Below are positions 1 through 7,914 of a stretch of 10,668 bases of DNA, piece after piece. Both the position numbers and the translations under genes were made by a program. The notes beneath the pieces were generated by a model. It was not told where the DNA came from. It saw only the letters and a program-made list of their open reading frames with translations, and ran no database searches. Origin of the DNA: CAZIPZ01 sp964541075 (GTDB lineage: Bacteria; Acidobacteriota; Terriglobia; 20CM-2-55-15); NCBI GenBank assembly GCA_964541075.1, contig CAZIPZ010000142.1, positions 1 to 10,668 on the forward strand. Reading direction: 5' to 3'. How positions within the stretch are numbered: the first letter of the stretch is position 1; the number at the start of each line of letters is the position of its first letter.

Positions 1-2277
1 CTGATGAACGCTCTTCTGTTCTCTCTGCCTGGAACCCCCGTCCTTTATTACGGTGACGAGATCGGCATGGGCGACAACATCTATCTTGGAGACCGGAACA
101 GCGTCCGTACACCAATGCAATGGAGTTCAGACCGCAACGCGGGATTTTCGAGGACAAGTCCACATCGTTTGTATCTTCCGATCGTCGTCGATCCCGATTC
201 GCACTACGAAGCCTACAACGTCGAGGCGCAACAAAATAATCCGCATTCCATTCTCTGGTGGATGAAACGCCTGATTGCAATGCGGAAGAGGTACAAGGCC
301 TTCGGCCGGGGAAGTCTTCAGTTTCTGTATCCTGACAATCACCATGTGCTGGTCTTTGTGCGCAAATGGCATGACGAAGTCATCCTCGTTGTTGCGAATC
401 TTTCACGTTTTGTTCAATACGCCAGCCTGGATTTGTCGGAATTCAAGGGTTCGGTTCCAATCGAGCTATTCGGCCGAACGGAATTTCCATCGATCACCGA
501 TGCGCCGTATTTTCTGACTTTGAATTCACATTCCTTTTACTGGTTCGCTCTAACACCCCAAAAGGTTGCTCCTATCACCATTGCCGGAGTGAAACCCGAC
601 GGCCGAATTCCTGTGTTGGAGGTTGCCGGGCAATGGCTCAATGCCTTTGGAGGACGAACGCGAACTGCACTTGAGAACAGCCTGCCGGAGTTTCTCCAAT
701 TGAAGCCGTGGTTCTCTGGAAAAGGACGCTCCATGAAGTCGGTTGTTCTTACGGAGGTGGCGCCGTTTTCAATGGATTCGACACAGGCCTGTTTCACACA
801 GGTTGAAGTGGAGTACGTAGGAGATGAAGTCGACACTTACTCGCTTCCCTTGGCCTTTGTCGGCGGCGAACGAGCGGAACAAATTCGAAATTCGTCACCT
901 GCCTCTGTTCTCGCGGAATTGAAAATACGTGACAGAGACAAGCAGATCAACGGAATCATATGTGATGCGGTGTTGGACAGGAATTTTTGCACTTCACTCG
1001 TGGACATGACACTACGGCGGCGTCACATCAAAGGTTCAGCCGGAGAGCTTATTGCATCACCTGCGAGATCGCCGCGAGGTTTTCGATATAGCACCATCAA
1101 AGATCTTGAAGTCACGGCGTCTCGGACGGAGGAAAACAAATCAACGATCGTGCTGGGCGATCAATTAAGCCTGAAGCTTTTCCATCGTCTGGAATATGGG
1201 TTGAATCCGGAGTTGGAGACGTCGCATTTTCTAACCGAACGATCGGAATTTCAGCACACGCCATCCGTCATCGGAGCAGTGGAGTACCGCAGCAAGAAAG
1301 GCGAACCCGCCGCCGTCGCGCTCTTGCATAAATACATCCCCAATGAAGGGGACGCCTGGAAACACACCCTGGACGCTCTCAGTCAGTACTTCGACCGCAT
1401 GGTGACGATGCAGCGCGACGACCTTCGCAGTCTGATACCATCGAAAGGCTTGGTCGAACTTATCGAAGACAGCACAATTCCGACCTTTGCTTTGGAATTG
1501 ATCGGTCCTTATCTCGAAAACATCACTCTCCTGGCTCGCAGAACGGCCGAGATGCACATGGCGCTAGCCTCAGATCGCACCGATTCCAACTTTGCTCCTG
1601 AACCATTCTCGGTGCTCTACCAGCGGTCTTTGTATCAGTCCATGCGGAGCCACTCCTCGCAGATGTTCCAGGTCTTGCGAAAGCGGCTGAAGGTGCTGCC
1701 CGCAGGAGTAGTGGATGAGACGTTGAAGGTTCTCGATCTGGAAAGTCAGATTCTACAGCGCTTTCGGATGGTGATTTCGAGAAAGATCAACGGCTATCGA
1801 ACGAGGGTGCATGGAGATTTTCATCTTGGACATGTCTTGTATACCGGCCGTGATTATGTGATCACCGACTTCGACGGCGAACAGGGCAGAGCGCTGTCGG
1901 AACGGCGGATCAAGCGTCCGCCCCTGCGAGACGTGTGCGGTATGCTGCGATCATTCCATTACGCGGCGTATACCTCTCTTTATGGTCATCTTGGCAGCTC
2001 TCAGATCCGACCTGAAGACCTCGCTCAATTGGAGCCATGGGCGCAGCTATGGAACATTTGGGTCTCATCGACCTACTTGAAATCCTATTTGAAACACATG
2101 GGCTCGTCGGGTTTGATACCAGCCGGGAAAGAGGAATTACACATTCTTCTCAACACTCATCTTCTAGAGAAGGCGCTGTACGAACTTGCGTTCGAATTGA
2201 ACCATCGCCCTGATTGGGTGAGAATCCCCCTCGTCGGGATCATCCAACTGATGCGGTCCCCGGAGGTTGATACGTGA
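1..2277 (+). CDS. treS: Trehalose synthase-maltokinase fusion (TreS-Mak), 3' part; 5' end outside window
   Basis: Bifunctional cytosolic enzyme. TreS (GH13) isomerises trehalose and maltose; maltokinase (Mak) makes maltose 1-phosphate from maltose and ATP for the GlgE glucan pathway. The reading frame is open from base 1, so the ATG at base 4 is internal. Codons about 8-26 carry the end of the TreS barrel (PGTPVLYYGDEIGMGDN), followed by DRNSVRTPMQW and the NPHS-WWMKRLIA-RKR block. A C-terminal beta domain ends near base 555 (FYWFALTP). The TreS catalytic Asp, Glu and Asp lie upstream of the window. The Mak domain runs from about base 660: an N-terminal cap with LPEFLQLKPWFSGKGR, then PNEGDAW, then the kinase loop HGDFHLGHVLYTG (from base 1810) and TDFDGEQ, then LSERRIKRPPLRDV. 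Oddities are His where Mak normally has Gln at 1831-1833 and DFDGEQ for the usual DFEGEP. There is no frameshift. The fusion call is firm; full kinase activity is inferred. Confidence 0.95.
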   Translation: MMNALLFSLPGTPVLYYGDEIGMGDNIYLGDRNSVRTPMQWSSDRNAGFSRTSPHRLYLPIVVDPDSHYEAYNVEAQQNNPHSILWWMKRLIAMRKRYKAFGRGSLQFLYPDNHHVLVFVRKWHDEVILVVANLSRFVQYASLDLSEFKGSVPIELFGRTEFPSITDAPYFLTLNSHSFYWFALTPQKVAPITIAGVKPDGRIPVLEVAGQWLNAFGGRTRTALENSLPEFLQLKPWFSGKGRSMKSVVLTEVAPFSMDSTQACFTQVEVEYVGDEVDTYSLPLAFVGGERAEQIRNSSPASVLAELKIRDRDKQINGIICDAVLDRNFCTSLVDMTLRRRHIKGSAGELIASPARSPRGFRYSTIKDLEVTASRTEENKSTIVLGDQLSLKLFHRLEYGLNPELETSHFLTERSEFQHTPSVIGAVEYRSKKGEPAAVALLHKYIPNEGDAWKHTLDALSQYFDRMVTMQRDDLRSLIPSKGLVELIEDSTIPTFALELIGPYLENITLLARRTAEMHMALASDRTDSNFAPEPFSVLYQRSLYQSMRSHSSQMFQVLRKRLKVLPAGVVDETLKVLDLESQILQRFRMVISRKINGYRTRVHGDFHLGHVLYTGRDYVITDFDGEQGRALSERRIKRPPLRDVCGMLRSFHYAAYTSLYGHLGSSQIRPEDLAQLEPWAQLWNIWVSSTYLKSYLKHMGSSGLIPAGKEELHILLNTHLLEKALYELAFELNHRPDWVRIPLVGIIQLMRSPEVDT
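2262..2266 (+). promoter_or_regulatory. Ribosome binding site of malQ
   Basis: A perfect GGAGG lies 7 bases before the GTG at 2274, inside the last codons of treS-mak. It settles the non-ATG start of malQ and means ribosomes finishing treS-mak can reinitiate directly on malQ. Confidence 0.8.
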
Positions 2278-4160
2278 CGCCCGACCTGGCTGAACTTGCC
2301 CAACTCTACGGAATTCACACCAGCTACATCAATGCCAATAAACAAACGCAGCAAGCAGATCCTGAAGGAGTGCTACGGGTATTAGAGGCGTTTGGAGCCC
2401 CTGCAGACATCGACAGGGCCCTGCGCCAAAGGCGTGAAGAACTGACCGCAAGGGAAGTTGAACCGGTCATTGTCGCTTGGGATGGCGAGTTTGGTCGGGA
2501 ACGACTGCCACTCGGATATCACGACCTGACGATAAATGGCCGGGAGACATTCGTCATTGCTGCGCCCCGGAAAGCCTACTTCCCCACTCTGCAGAACGAT
2601 GGAAAGACCTCGCGTCTCTGGGGTTTATTCGCTCCCGTCTACGCATTGCATTCTGAACGAAACCCGAACGTGGGAGACTTAACGGATTTTGGGTCCTTAC
2701 TGGATCTGGTGTATGAACTCGGGGGAAGCGTTGCCGCTACTCTTCCCCTTTTGGCTGAATTCCTCGATAAACCTTTTGAACCCAGTCCCTATGCTCCTGC
2801 GAGCCGTTTGTTTTGGAATGAGCTCTATATCGACGTAACACGCGTTCCCGAGTATGTTCCCGGCCAGGGTGACGACCCACCACCACAATCCGCACTGATC
2901 GACTACTCCGCGGAGATGGCTTTTAAGCGACACGTCCTGGAACGAATGGCCGACCGCTTCTTAAAAGAGGCGGGATCCGAACGCCGACGGTCATTTGAAG
3001 GATTCCTGAAGACTCACGAAGGTCTTGAAGACTATGCCAGGTTCCGCGCAATCACCGACAAGCAACAATGCGGATGGCCGGTGTGGCCCGAGCGCTTGCG
3101 TCAGGGAAGGGTAACGGGAGACGACTACGACGTTCGCGCCAAGAACTACCATCTTTACGTTCAATGGTTGATCCAGGAACAACTTGCCGCACTTTCATAT
3201 AAGGCTGCCTCAAGAGGACAGCTTTTGTACCTTGATCTACCGTTGGGCGTTCATCCCGACAGCTATGATGTCTGGCATGATCGACAGTTCTTCGTGCTGG
3301 GCGTCTCAGGGGGGGCGCCGCCGGATATCATGTTCACAAAGGGGCAAAATTGGGGTTTTCCTCCACTGCACCCTGAAGCGATGCGATTAAACAAGCATCG
3401 GTACACGATCGCGTACATTCGCAATCACCTACGGTTTGCGCGGCTTCTGCGCGTCGATCATGTTATGGGCCTGCACCGACTCTATTGGATACCGCAAGGC
3501 GTGGAGGGCGACAAAGGCGTATATGTGACCTATCCGGCTGAAGAAATCTACGCAATTCTTTGTCTAGAGTCGCACCGCTATGGAGCCGGCATCATTGGCG
3601 AAAACCTGGGCATTGTGCCGGATTACGTCAATGCCTCATTAGCCGAGCACAACATCCATCAGATGTATATCGTGCAGTACGAGGCGATGAGCGAAGGTCA
3701 GGAAGATCCGCTGCCTCCGGCTCCAGCCAACTCGGTTGCCGGCGTCAACACTCATGATATGCCGCCATTCCTCGCCTTCATTGAAGGAAGCGACATTCCG
3801 GACCGAGTCGATTTGAAATTCATCGATGCTGAAGTTGCGGATTTGGAGCGGCAAAATCGAGAACGCATCCGGCAACGGCTCGTTAGGTTTTTGCAGACCA
3901 AGCGGCTTCTGCCTGAGAAGTCCGATATTAGTTCTCAAGAGATCTTTTGCGCCGTGTCAAAATATCTGGCAGAGAGTCCGGCCGGCATCGTACTCCTCAA
4001 TGTCGAGGACTTGTGGCAAGAGGTTCTTCCCCAGAACATTCCCGCCACTCACAGAGAGCGTCCGAATTGGCTCCGCCGCGTTCGTCCAAGCATGGAAGAA
4101 ATGCGTCGGATGCCAGAGGTGATAAAGGTTCTTACCGATGTCTTTGCTGGGCGATCATGA
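2274..4160 (+). CDS. malQ: 4-alpha-glucanotransferase (amylomaltase, GH77)
   Basis: Transfers alpha-1,4-glucan segments between maltodextrins, releasing glucose and lengthening chains; cytosolic. The protein is 628 residues. Residues 1 to about 110 form the N-terminal region also seen in the E. coli-type enzyme (LYGIHTSYINANKQ, LPLGYHDL). The GH77 barrel follows from WGLFAPVYALHSERNPNVGD (residues 116-135), with SPYAPASRLFWNELYID, SYDVW and GQNWGFPPLHP. The catalytic set is visible: nucleophile Asp395 in RVDHVMGL, acid/base Glu443 in IIGENLGIVP and Asp495 in NTHDMPP. The C-terminus has LLNVEDLW and the PQNIPATHRERPNW block. The start is GTG, overlapping the treS-mak stop as GTGA, chosen because of the GGAGG 7 bases upstream and the good N-terminal match. 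The 3' end overlaps glgB by 23 bases. In this cluster it probably reshapes the short glucans left by TreY/TreZ and made by GlgE. GENLG in place of GEDLG is a mild variation that keeps the catalytic Glu. Confidence 0.95.
   Translation: MTPDLAELAQLYGIHTSYINANKQTQQADPEGVLRVLEAFGAPADIDRALRQRREELTAREVEPVIVAWDGEFGRERLPLGYHDLTINGRETFVIAAPRKAYFPTLQNDGKTSRLWGLFAPVYALHSERNPNVGDLTDFGSLLDLVYELGGSVAATLPLLAEFLDKPFEPSPYAPASRLFWNELYIDVTRVPEYVPGQGDDPPPQSALIDYSAEMAFKRHVLERMADRFLKEAGSERRRSFEGFLKTHEGLEDYARFRAITDKQQCGWPVWPERLRQGRVTGDDYDVRAKNYHLYVQWLIQEQLAALSYKAASRGQLLYLDLPLGVHPDSYDVWHDRQFFVLGVSGGAPPDIMFTKGQNWGFPPLHPEAMRLNKHRYTIAYIRNHLRFARLLRVDHVMGLHRLYWIPQGVEGDKGVYVTYPAEEIYAILCLESHRYGAGIIGENLGIVPDYVNASLAEHNIHQMYIVQYEAMSEGQEDPLPPAPANSVAGVNTHDMPPFLAFIEGSDIPDRVDLKFIDAEVADLERQNRERIRQRLVRFLQTKRLLPEKSDISSQEIFCAVSKYLAESPAGIVLLNVEDLWQEVLPQNIPATHRERPNWLRRVRPSMEEMRRMPEVIKVLTDVFAGRS
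4116..4128 (+). promoter_or_regulatory. Ribosome binding region of glgB
   Basis: GAGGTGAT at 4116-4123 matches the 16S rRNA 3' end well but lies 14 bases from the ATG at 4138. AAAGG at 4124-4128 sits 9 bases from it and is the better-spaced choice. Both lie within the 3' end of malQ. A stop codon at 4123-4125 in the glgB frame, with no start codon between it and 4138, rules out an earlier start. Confidence 0.55.
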
Positions 4161-6030
4161 TCTGTATCTGTTCAATGAGGGCACTCACACTCGTCTCTAC
4201 GAGAAGCTAGGCGCACATCCACTGACGAGGAACGACGCTTCCGGGGTCAATTTTGCCGTCTGGGCCCCAAACGCGAGAAAAGTATCCGTGATCGGCGCCT
4301 TTAACGGATGGAACAAGTCCAGCCACCAACTCCAACCGCAGGGGGATTCTGGAATATGGGAAGCGTTCATACCGGATGTGACGGCCGGCGCGGCTTATAA
4401 GTTCCACATCAGCTCCCAGTATCACGGGTATGAAGTCGATAAGGCAGATCCCTTCGCATTTCATGCGGAGACGCCGCCGCGGACCGCCTCGATCGTATGG
4501 GACCTGCAATACGAATGGGGGGACCAGAAGTGGTTATCGGAACGGTCTAACAGGAACTCGCTTCACGCCCCAATTTCGATTTATGAAGTCCACTTGGGTT
4601 CCTGGCGGCGGATACCTGAGGACCAAAATCGATGGCTGTCGTATAGGGAGATCTCAAAACCATTGGCAGACTATGTCCTCAACATGGGATTCACACATGT
4701 GGAATTTCTGCCTCTCACGGAGCATCCTTTTTACGGATCCTGGGGATACCAGACCACAGGTTATTTCGCCCCGACAAGCCGATATGGCGCACCGCAGGAT
4801 TTCATGCACCTCATCGATCACCTGCATCAACGCGGCATCGGCGTCATCCTGGACTGGGTTCCCTCGCACTTTCCAGCCGACGAATGGGCCCTCGGCTACT
4901 TCGACGGCACCCACTTGTACGAGCACTCAGATCCACGCAAAGGCATCCACAAGGACTGGGACAGCTACATTTTCAATTACGGCAGGCATGAGGTGCGGAG
5001 TTTCCTGCTGAGCAGCGCAATGTTCTGGATTGAGCAGTACCACATTGACAGTCTTCGGGTCGATGCTGTGGCCTCCATGCTGTACCTCGACTACTCCCGC
5101 AAGGAAGGCGAATGGATCCCGAATGCTTTCGGAGGCCGTGAAAACCTCGAGGCGATAGACTTTTTGCGGGGACTCAACAACGAGATTTACAAGCGGTTTC
5201 CGGACGTACAAACAATCGCTGAAGAGTCGACGGCGTGGCCGATGGTATCCCGGCCCAACTACGTTGGAGGGTTGGGTTTTGGATTGAAGTGGGACATGGG
5301 TTGGATGCACGACACTCTCAAGTACATGGCGCATGATCCTGTTCACCGGAAATTTCATCATGATGAACTGACGTTCAGGATGATCTATGCGTTTCACGAA
5401 AACTTCGTATTACCGCTGTCTCATGATGAAGTCGTTTACGGAAAAGGCTCCTTGCTCGCGAAAATGCCGGGCGATCTGTGGCAGAAGTTCGCCAACATGC
5501 GGCTGCTTCTTGGCTATATGTATGCGCAACCCGGCAAGAAACTGCTGTTTATGGGAGGCGAAATCGGACAGTGGGCCGAATGGGCGCATGAAGAAAGCCT
5601 CGAATGGCATCTGCTGCAGCACCAGTCTCATCTGGGACTTCAACGCTGGGTTGCAGACCTGAATGGGGTATATCGCAGTGAACGCGCGCTTCATGAACTC
5701 GATTGTGATCCGGCGGGATATGAGTGGATCGATGGAAGCGACTCGCAGCAGAGCATTTTGACTTTCATGCGAAAGTCGAGGAACAGTGATCAGATCATAG
5801 CGGCCGTATTCAATTTCACTCCCATACCTCGAGAAAACTATAGGGTCGGCGTCCCGCGATTGGGCTTCTGGAGAGAAGTGCTCAATAGCGACTCGCACAA
5901 CTATGGCGGTTCTTGTTTTGGAAACCTCGGAGGCGCCCATGCCGAGCATTCCCCGGCGCACGGCCGTCCCTTTTCTTTGAATCTGACCGTTCCACCTCTT
6001 GGAACGTTGCTCCTCAGCAATACCAGATAG
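4138..6030 (+). CDS. glgB: 1,4-alpha-glucan branching enzyme (GH13), short form without N1 domain
   Basis: Cuts alpha-1,4-glucan and rejoins the segment by an alpha-1,6 bond, making branched glycogen-like polymer; cytosolic. The protein is 630 residues. It opens directly with the linker and CBM48 region (DLYLFNEGTHTRLYEKLGAHP, then NFAVWAPNARKVSVIGAFNGWN), so the roughly 100-residue N1 module of E. coli GlgB (about 730 residues) is absent. The GH13 barrel shows YEVHLGSWRR, the EHPFYGSWGYQ block and LDWVPSHFPAD. The catalytic residues are nucleophile Asp309 in DSLRVDAV, Glu362 in IAEESTAWP and Asp430 in PLSHDEVVYGKGS. Their spacing (53 and 68 residues) equals that in the E. coli enzyme. The C-terminal beta domain ends in PPLGTLLL. 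The ATG lies 23 bases inside malQ, so the two are probably translationally coupled. It is expected to branch chains made by GlgE or lengthened by MalQ. Confidence 0.97.
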   Translation: MSLLGDHDLYLFNEGTHTRLYEKLGAHPLTRNDASGVNFAVWAPNARKVSVIGAFNGWNKSSHQLQPQGDSGIWEAFIPDVTAGAAYKFHISSQYHGYEVDKADPFAFHAETPPRTASIVWDLQYEWGDQKWLSERSNRNSLHAPISIYEVHLGSWRRIPEDQNRWLSYREISKPLADYVLNMGFTHVEFLPLTEHPFYGSWGYQTTGYFAPTSRYGAPQDFMHLIDHLHQRGIGVILDWVPSHFPADEWALGYFDGTHLYEHSDPRKGIHKDWDSYIFNYGRHEVRSFLLSSAMFWIEQYHIDSLRVDAVASMLYLDYSRKEGEWIPNAFGGRENLEAIDFLRGLNNEIYKRFPDVQTIAEESTAWPMVSRPNYVGGLGFGLKWDMGWMHDTLKYMAHDPVHRKFHHDELTFRMIYAFHENFVLPLSHDEVVYGKGSLLAKMPGDLWQKFANMRLLLGYMYAQPGKKLLFMGGEIGQWAEWAHEESLEWHLLQHQSHLGLQRWVADLNGVYRSERALHELDCDPAGYEWIDGSDSQQSILTFMRKSRNSDQIIAAVFNFTPIPRENYRVGVPRLGFWREVLNSDSHNYGGSCFGNLGGAHAEHSPAHGRPFSLNLTVPPLGTLLLSNTR

Positions 6031-6072
6031 TTCCGCACGTCGAGCGGTCATTGATGTGCTAGCTATTTCTAT
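6031..6072 (+). other. Only intergenic spacer in the window (glgB-treZ)
   Basis: Forty-two bases separate the glgB stop from the treZ ATG. I see no terminator-like GC-rich hairpin with a T run, no convincing -35/-10 pair and no Shine-Dalgarno sequence close to the treZ start. A stop codon at 6052-6054 in the treZ frame excludes an earlier start. The spacer contains the 6-base palindrome GCTAGC at 6058-6063, too short to be meaningful alone. Confidence 0.7.
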
Positions 6073-7914
6073 ATGTCCCGTACGATCGGTGCGACATGGT
6101 TAGGCCGCAATCGATGCCGTTTTCGCGTATGGGCTCCTCTCCACGAGGCCGTTGACCTTCATCTTTTATCCCCAAATGACCGCTTAATTGGCATGCAGAG
6201 GCGGGAGCGAGGATATCACCAGGTCGTTGTCGAGAACATCGAACCCGGGACCAGGTACGTGTACCGCTTCACCGATGGAAGGGAGTTCCCTGATCCCGCT
6301 TCGTGTCATCAGCCACACGGTGTTCACGGCGCCTCGGCCGTGGTGGCGGACGATTTCGAGTGGCACGATCAGCACTGGTTTGGCTTGCCTATAGAGCGTT
6401 ACGTCATTTATGAGACGCACATCGGAGCTTTTAGCGAAGACGGCACATTCCAAGCGGCAGCCGCACGGGTTGACGAACTTGTGGATCTTGGGATCACCGC
6501 ACTGGAATTGATGCCTGTAGCTCAATTCCCCGGCGCTCGCAATTGGGGTTACGACGGCGCCTTTCCCTTCGCCCCTCAAAATTCCTATGGAGGTCCGCTG
6601 GGGCTCAAAATCCTGGTCGACGCGTGCCACAAACGCAACGTGGCCGTCATTCTCGATGTCGTATACAACCACATCGGCCCCGAAGGAAATCACTTGGCGG
6701 AGTTCGGCCCCTATTTTACGGACCGATACAAGACTCCTTGGGGCCGTGCTCTCAATTTCGACGACGCGGCGAGCGACGAAGTACGGGCCTTTTTTATCGA
6801 GAATGCGCTGTACTGGATTGGCGACTATCACATCGACGCACTACGCCTGGACGCAGTGCACGCCATTCTCGACCATTCTGCTTACAATTTTCTGGAAGAG
6901 CTCAACGACGAAGTGCACAAAACGGGAACACAACTCAACCGTCGCGTCTACTCCATAGCGGAAAGCGCTCTCAACGATACTCGAGTCATCCGCCCTACCG
7001 AATTAGGCGGATACGGCCTGGATGCACAATGGAATGATGATTTTCATCATAGCCTTCATACGTTGCTCACTGGGGAACGCGAAGGATATTACGTTGACTT
7101 CGGAGACTTCCAGCATATGGCGCAGGCCTTCTCTGAAGGCTTTGTATACGCCGGACGTTACTCGGTTACTCGGGGACGACGGCACGGCAACTCTTCCCGA
7201 GAGATCCCACCGGAAAAATTTGTAGTCTACGCCCAAAATCACGACCAAATCGGCAACAGGATGTCTGGAGAGCGCCTCGGCCGGCTTGTTACCTTTGAGA
7301 GCGTCAAGCTCGCTGCGGCCGTTGTTCTGCTTTCACCCTTCATTCCGCTGCTTTTCATGGGCGACGAATATGGCGAGACCGCTCCCTTCCAATATTTTGT
7401 CAGCCATTCTGACCCCGGATTGGTCGATGCCGTGCGAGCAGGAAGAAGGGAGGAATTCTCTCATTTTAAGTGGGCCGGTGAGCCACCAGATCCGCAGGAT
7501 GAACAGACATTTCACCGATCAAGGCTGCGACGGTCCCTTGATCTGGAAGAACGGCAACAAGCGTTACTGGACTTCCACAAAGAGCTTATCCGGCTTCGAA
7601 AAAGAGTGCCGGCGCTAATCCAGTTAAGCAAAACAGAAATGGACGTGTCCAGCTTCGAAAGGGAAAAGGTGCTCGCCGTTCGCCGATGGCACGGAGAGAA
7701 CGAAGTCCTCATCATATTCAACTTCAACAATGATCCGGTGCGGATGCCCGGTCCGTTTCCTCATGGTCTCTGGCACAAGCGGTTGGATTCGGAGGATGAC
7801 CGATGGCTGGGCGCAGGCGGTTCTGCGCCTCCAGTTATGGAATCGCGCACGGGAGCGCCGTTTGAAGTGAGATCGAAGGCAGTCGTGGTGTTCGAAAAGG
7901 AGACCGAACTCTGA
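6073..7914 (+). CDS. treZ: Malto-oligosyltrehalose trehalohydrolase (GH13)
   Basis: Releases trehalose from maltooligosyltrehalose made by TreY; second step of the TreY-TreZ route; cytosolic. The protein is 613 residues. The N-terminal CBM48-like domain has CRFRVWAPLHEAVDLHLL and GTRYVYRFTDG. The PDPAS--QP-GVHG signature of TreZ follows. The barrel carries YETHIGAFSEDGTF, the ELMPVAQFPGARNWGYDG block and LDVVYNHIGPEGN. The catalytic residues are nucleophile Asp260 in IDALRLDAVHAI, Glu297 in YSIAESALND and Asp391 in YAQNHDQIGNR. LLFMGDEYGE and HFKWAGE, typical of TreZ, come next, then a small C-terminal beta domain. The ATG is the only start available, as an in-frame stop lies 19-21 bases upstream, but it has no clear Shine-Dalgarno sequence. 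Its stop overlaps the GH57 start by one base (TGATG). The pairing with treY two genes on supports the assignment. Confidence 0.97.
   Translation: MSRTIGATWLGRNRCRFRVWAPLHEAVDLHLLSPNDRLIGMQRRERGYHQVVVENIEPGTRYVYRFTDGREFPDPASCHQPHGVHGASAVVADDFEWHDQHWFGLPIERYVIYETHIGAFSEDGTFQAAAARVDELVDLGITALELMPVAQFPGARNWGYDGAFPFAPQNSYGGPLGLKILVDACHKRNVAVILDVVYNHIGPEGNHLAEFGPYFTDRYKTPWGRALNFDDAASDEVRAFFIENALYWIGDYHIDALRLDAVHAILDHSAYNFLEELNDEVHKTGTQLNRRVYSIAESALNDTRVIRPTELGGYGLDAQWNDDFHHSLHTLLTGEREGYYVDFGDFQHMAQAFSEGFVYAGRYSVTRGRRHGNSSREIPPEKFVVYAQNHDQIGNRMSGERLGRLVTFESVKLAAAVVLLSPFIPLLFMGDEYGETAPFQYFVSHSDPGLVDAVRAGRREEFSHFKWAGEPPDPQDEQTFHRSRLRRSLDLEERQQALLDFHKELIRLRKRVPALIQLSKTEMDVSSFEREKVLAVRRWHGENEVLIIFNFNNDPVRMPGPFPHGLWHKRLDSEDDRWLGAGGSAPPVMESRTGAPFEVRSKAVVVFEKETEL
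7896..7902 (+). promoter_or_regulatory. Ribosome binding site of the GH57 gene
   Basis: AAAGGAG lies within the treZ 3' end and stops 11 bases before the ATG at 7914. Together with the TGATG stop/start overlap it supports this start and translational coupling to treZ. Confidence 0.65.

Noticed and set aside
4..6. ATG at base 4 as the true start of the first gene
   Set aside because: The frame is open from base 1 and the protein begins in the middle of the TreS barrel with the catalytic regions missing, so the gene enters from upstream.
2274..4160. malQ as a pseudogene or divergent because of GENLG, GQNWG and the GTG start
   Set aside because: All three catalytic residues and the full-length fold blocks are intact, and the start has a perfect ribosome site; the variations look like clade traits.
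4927..5397. Minus-strand open frame of 156 codons opposite glgB
   Set aside because: Antisense to the GlgB catalytic centre with no domain signal.
5410..6051. Minus-strand open frame of 213 codons opposite glgB
   Set aside because: It lies entirely antisense to the well-supported GlgB C-terminal half, shows no recognisable domain, and is explained by codon bias of the sense gene.
6051..6080. TTGATG followed by AT-rich bases as an internal promoter for treZ
   Set aside because: No -10-like hexamer lies at suitable spacing; the expected position falls inside the treZ codons with sequence unlike TATAAT.
6184..6831. Minus-strand open frame of 215 codons opposite treZ
   Set aside because: Antisense to conserved TreZ motifs, no recognisable protein features, and no ribosome site worth noting.
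6543..7037. Plus-strand open frame of 164 codons inside treZ
   Set aside because: Very Arg/Gln/Ser-rich out-of-frame translation overlapping the TreZ catalytic core; shadow frame.
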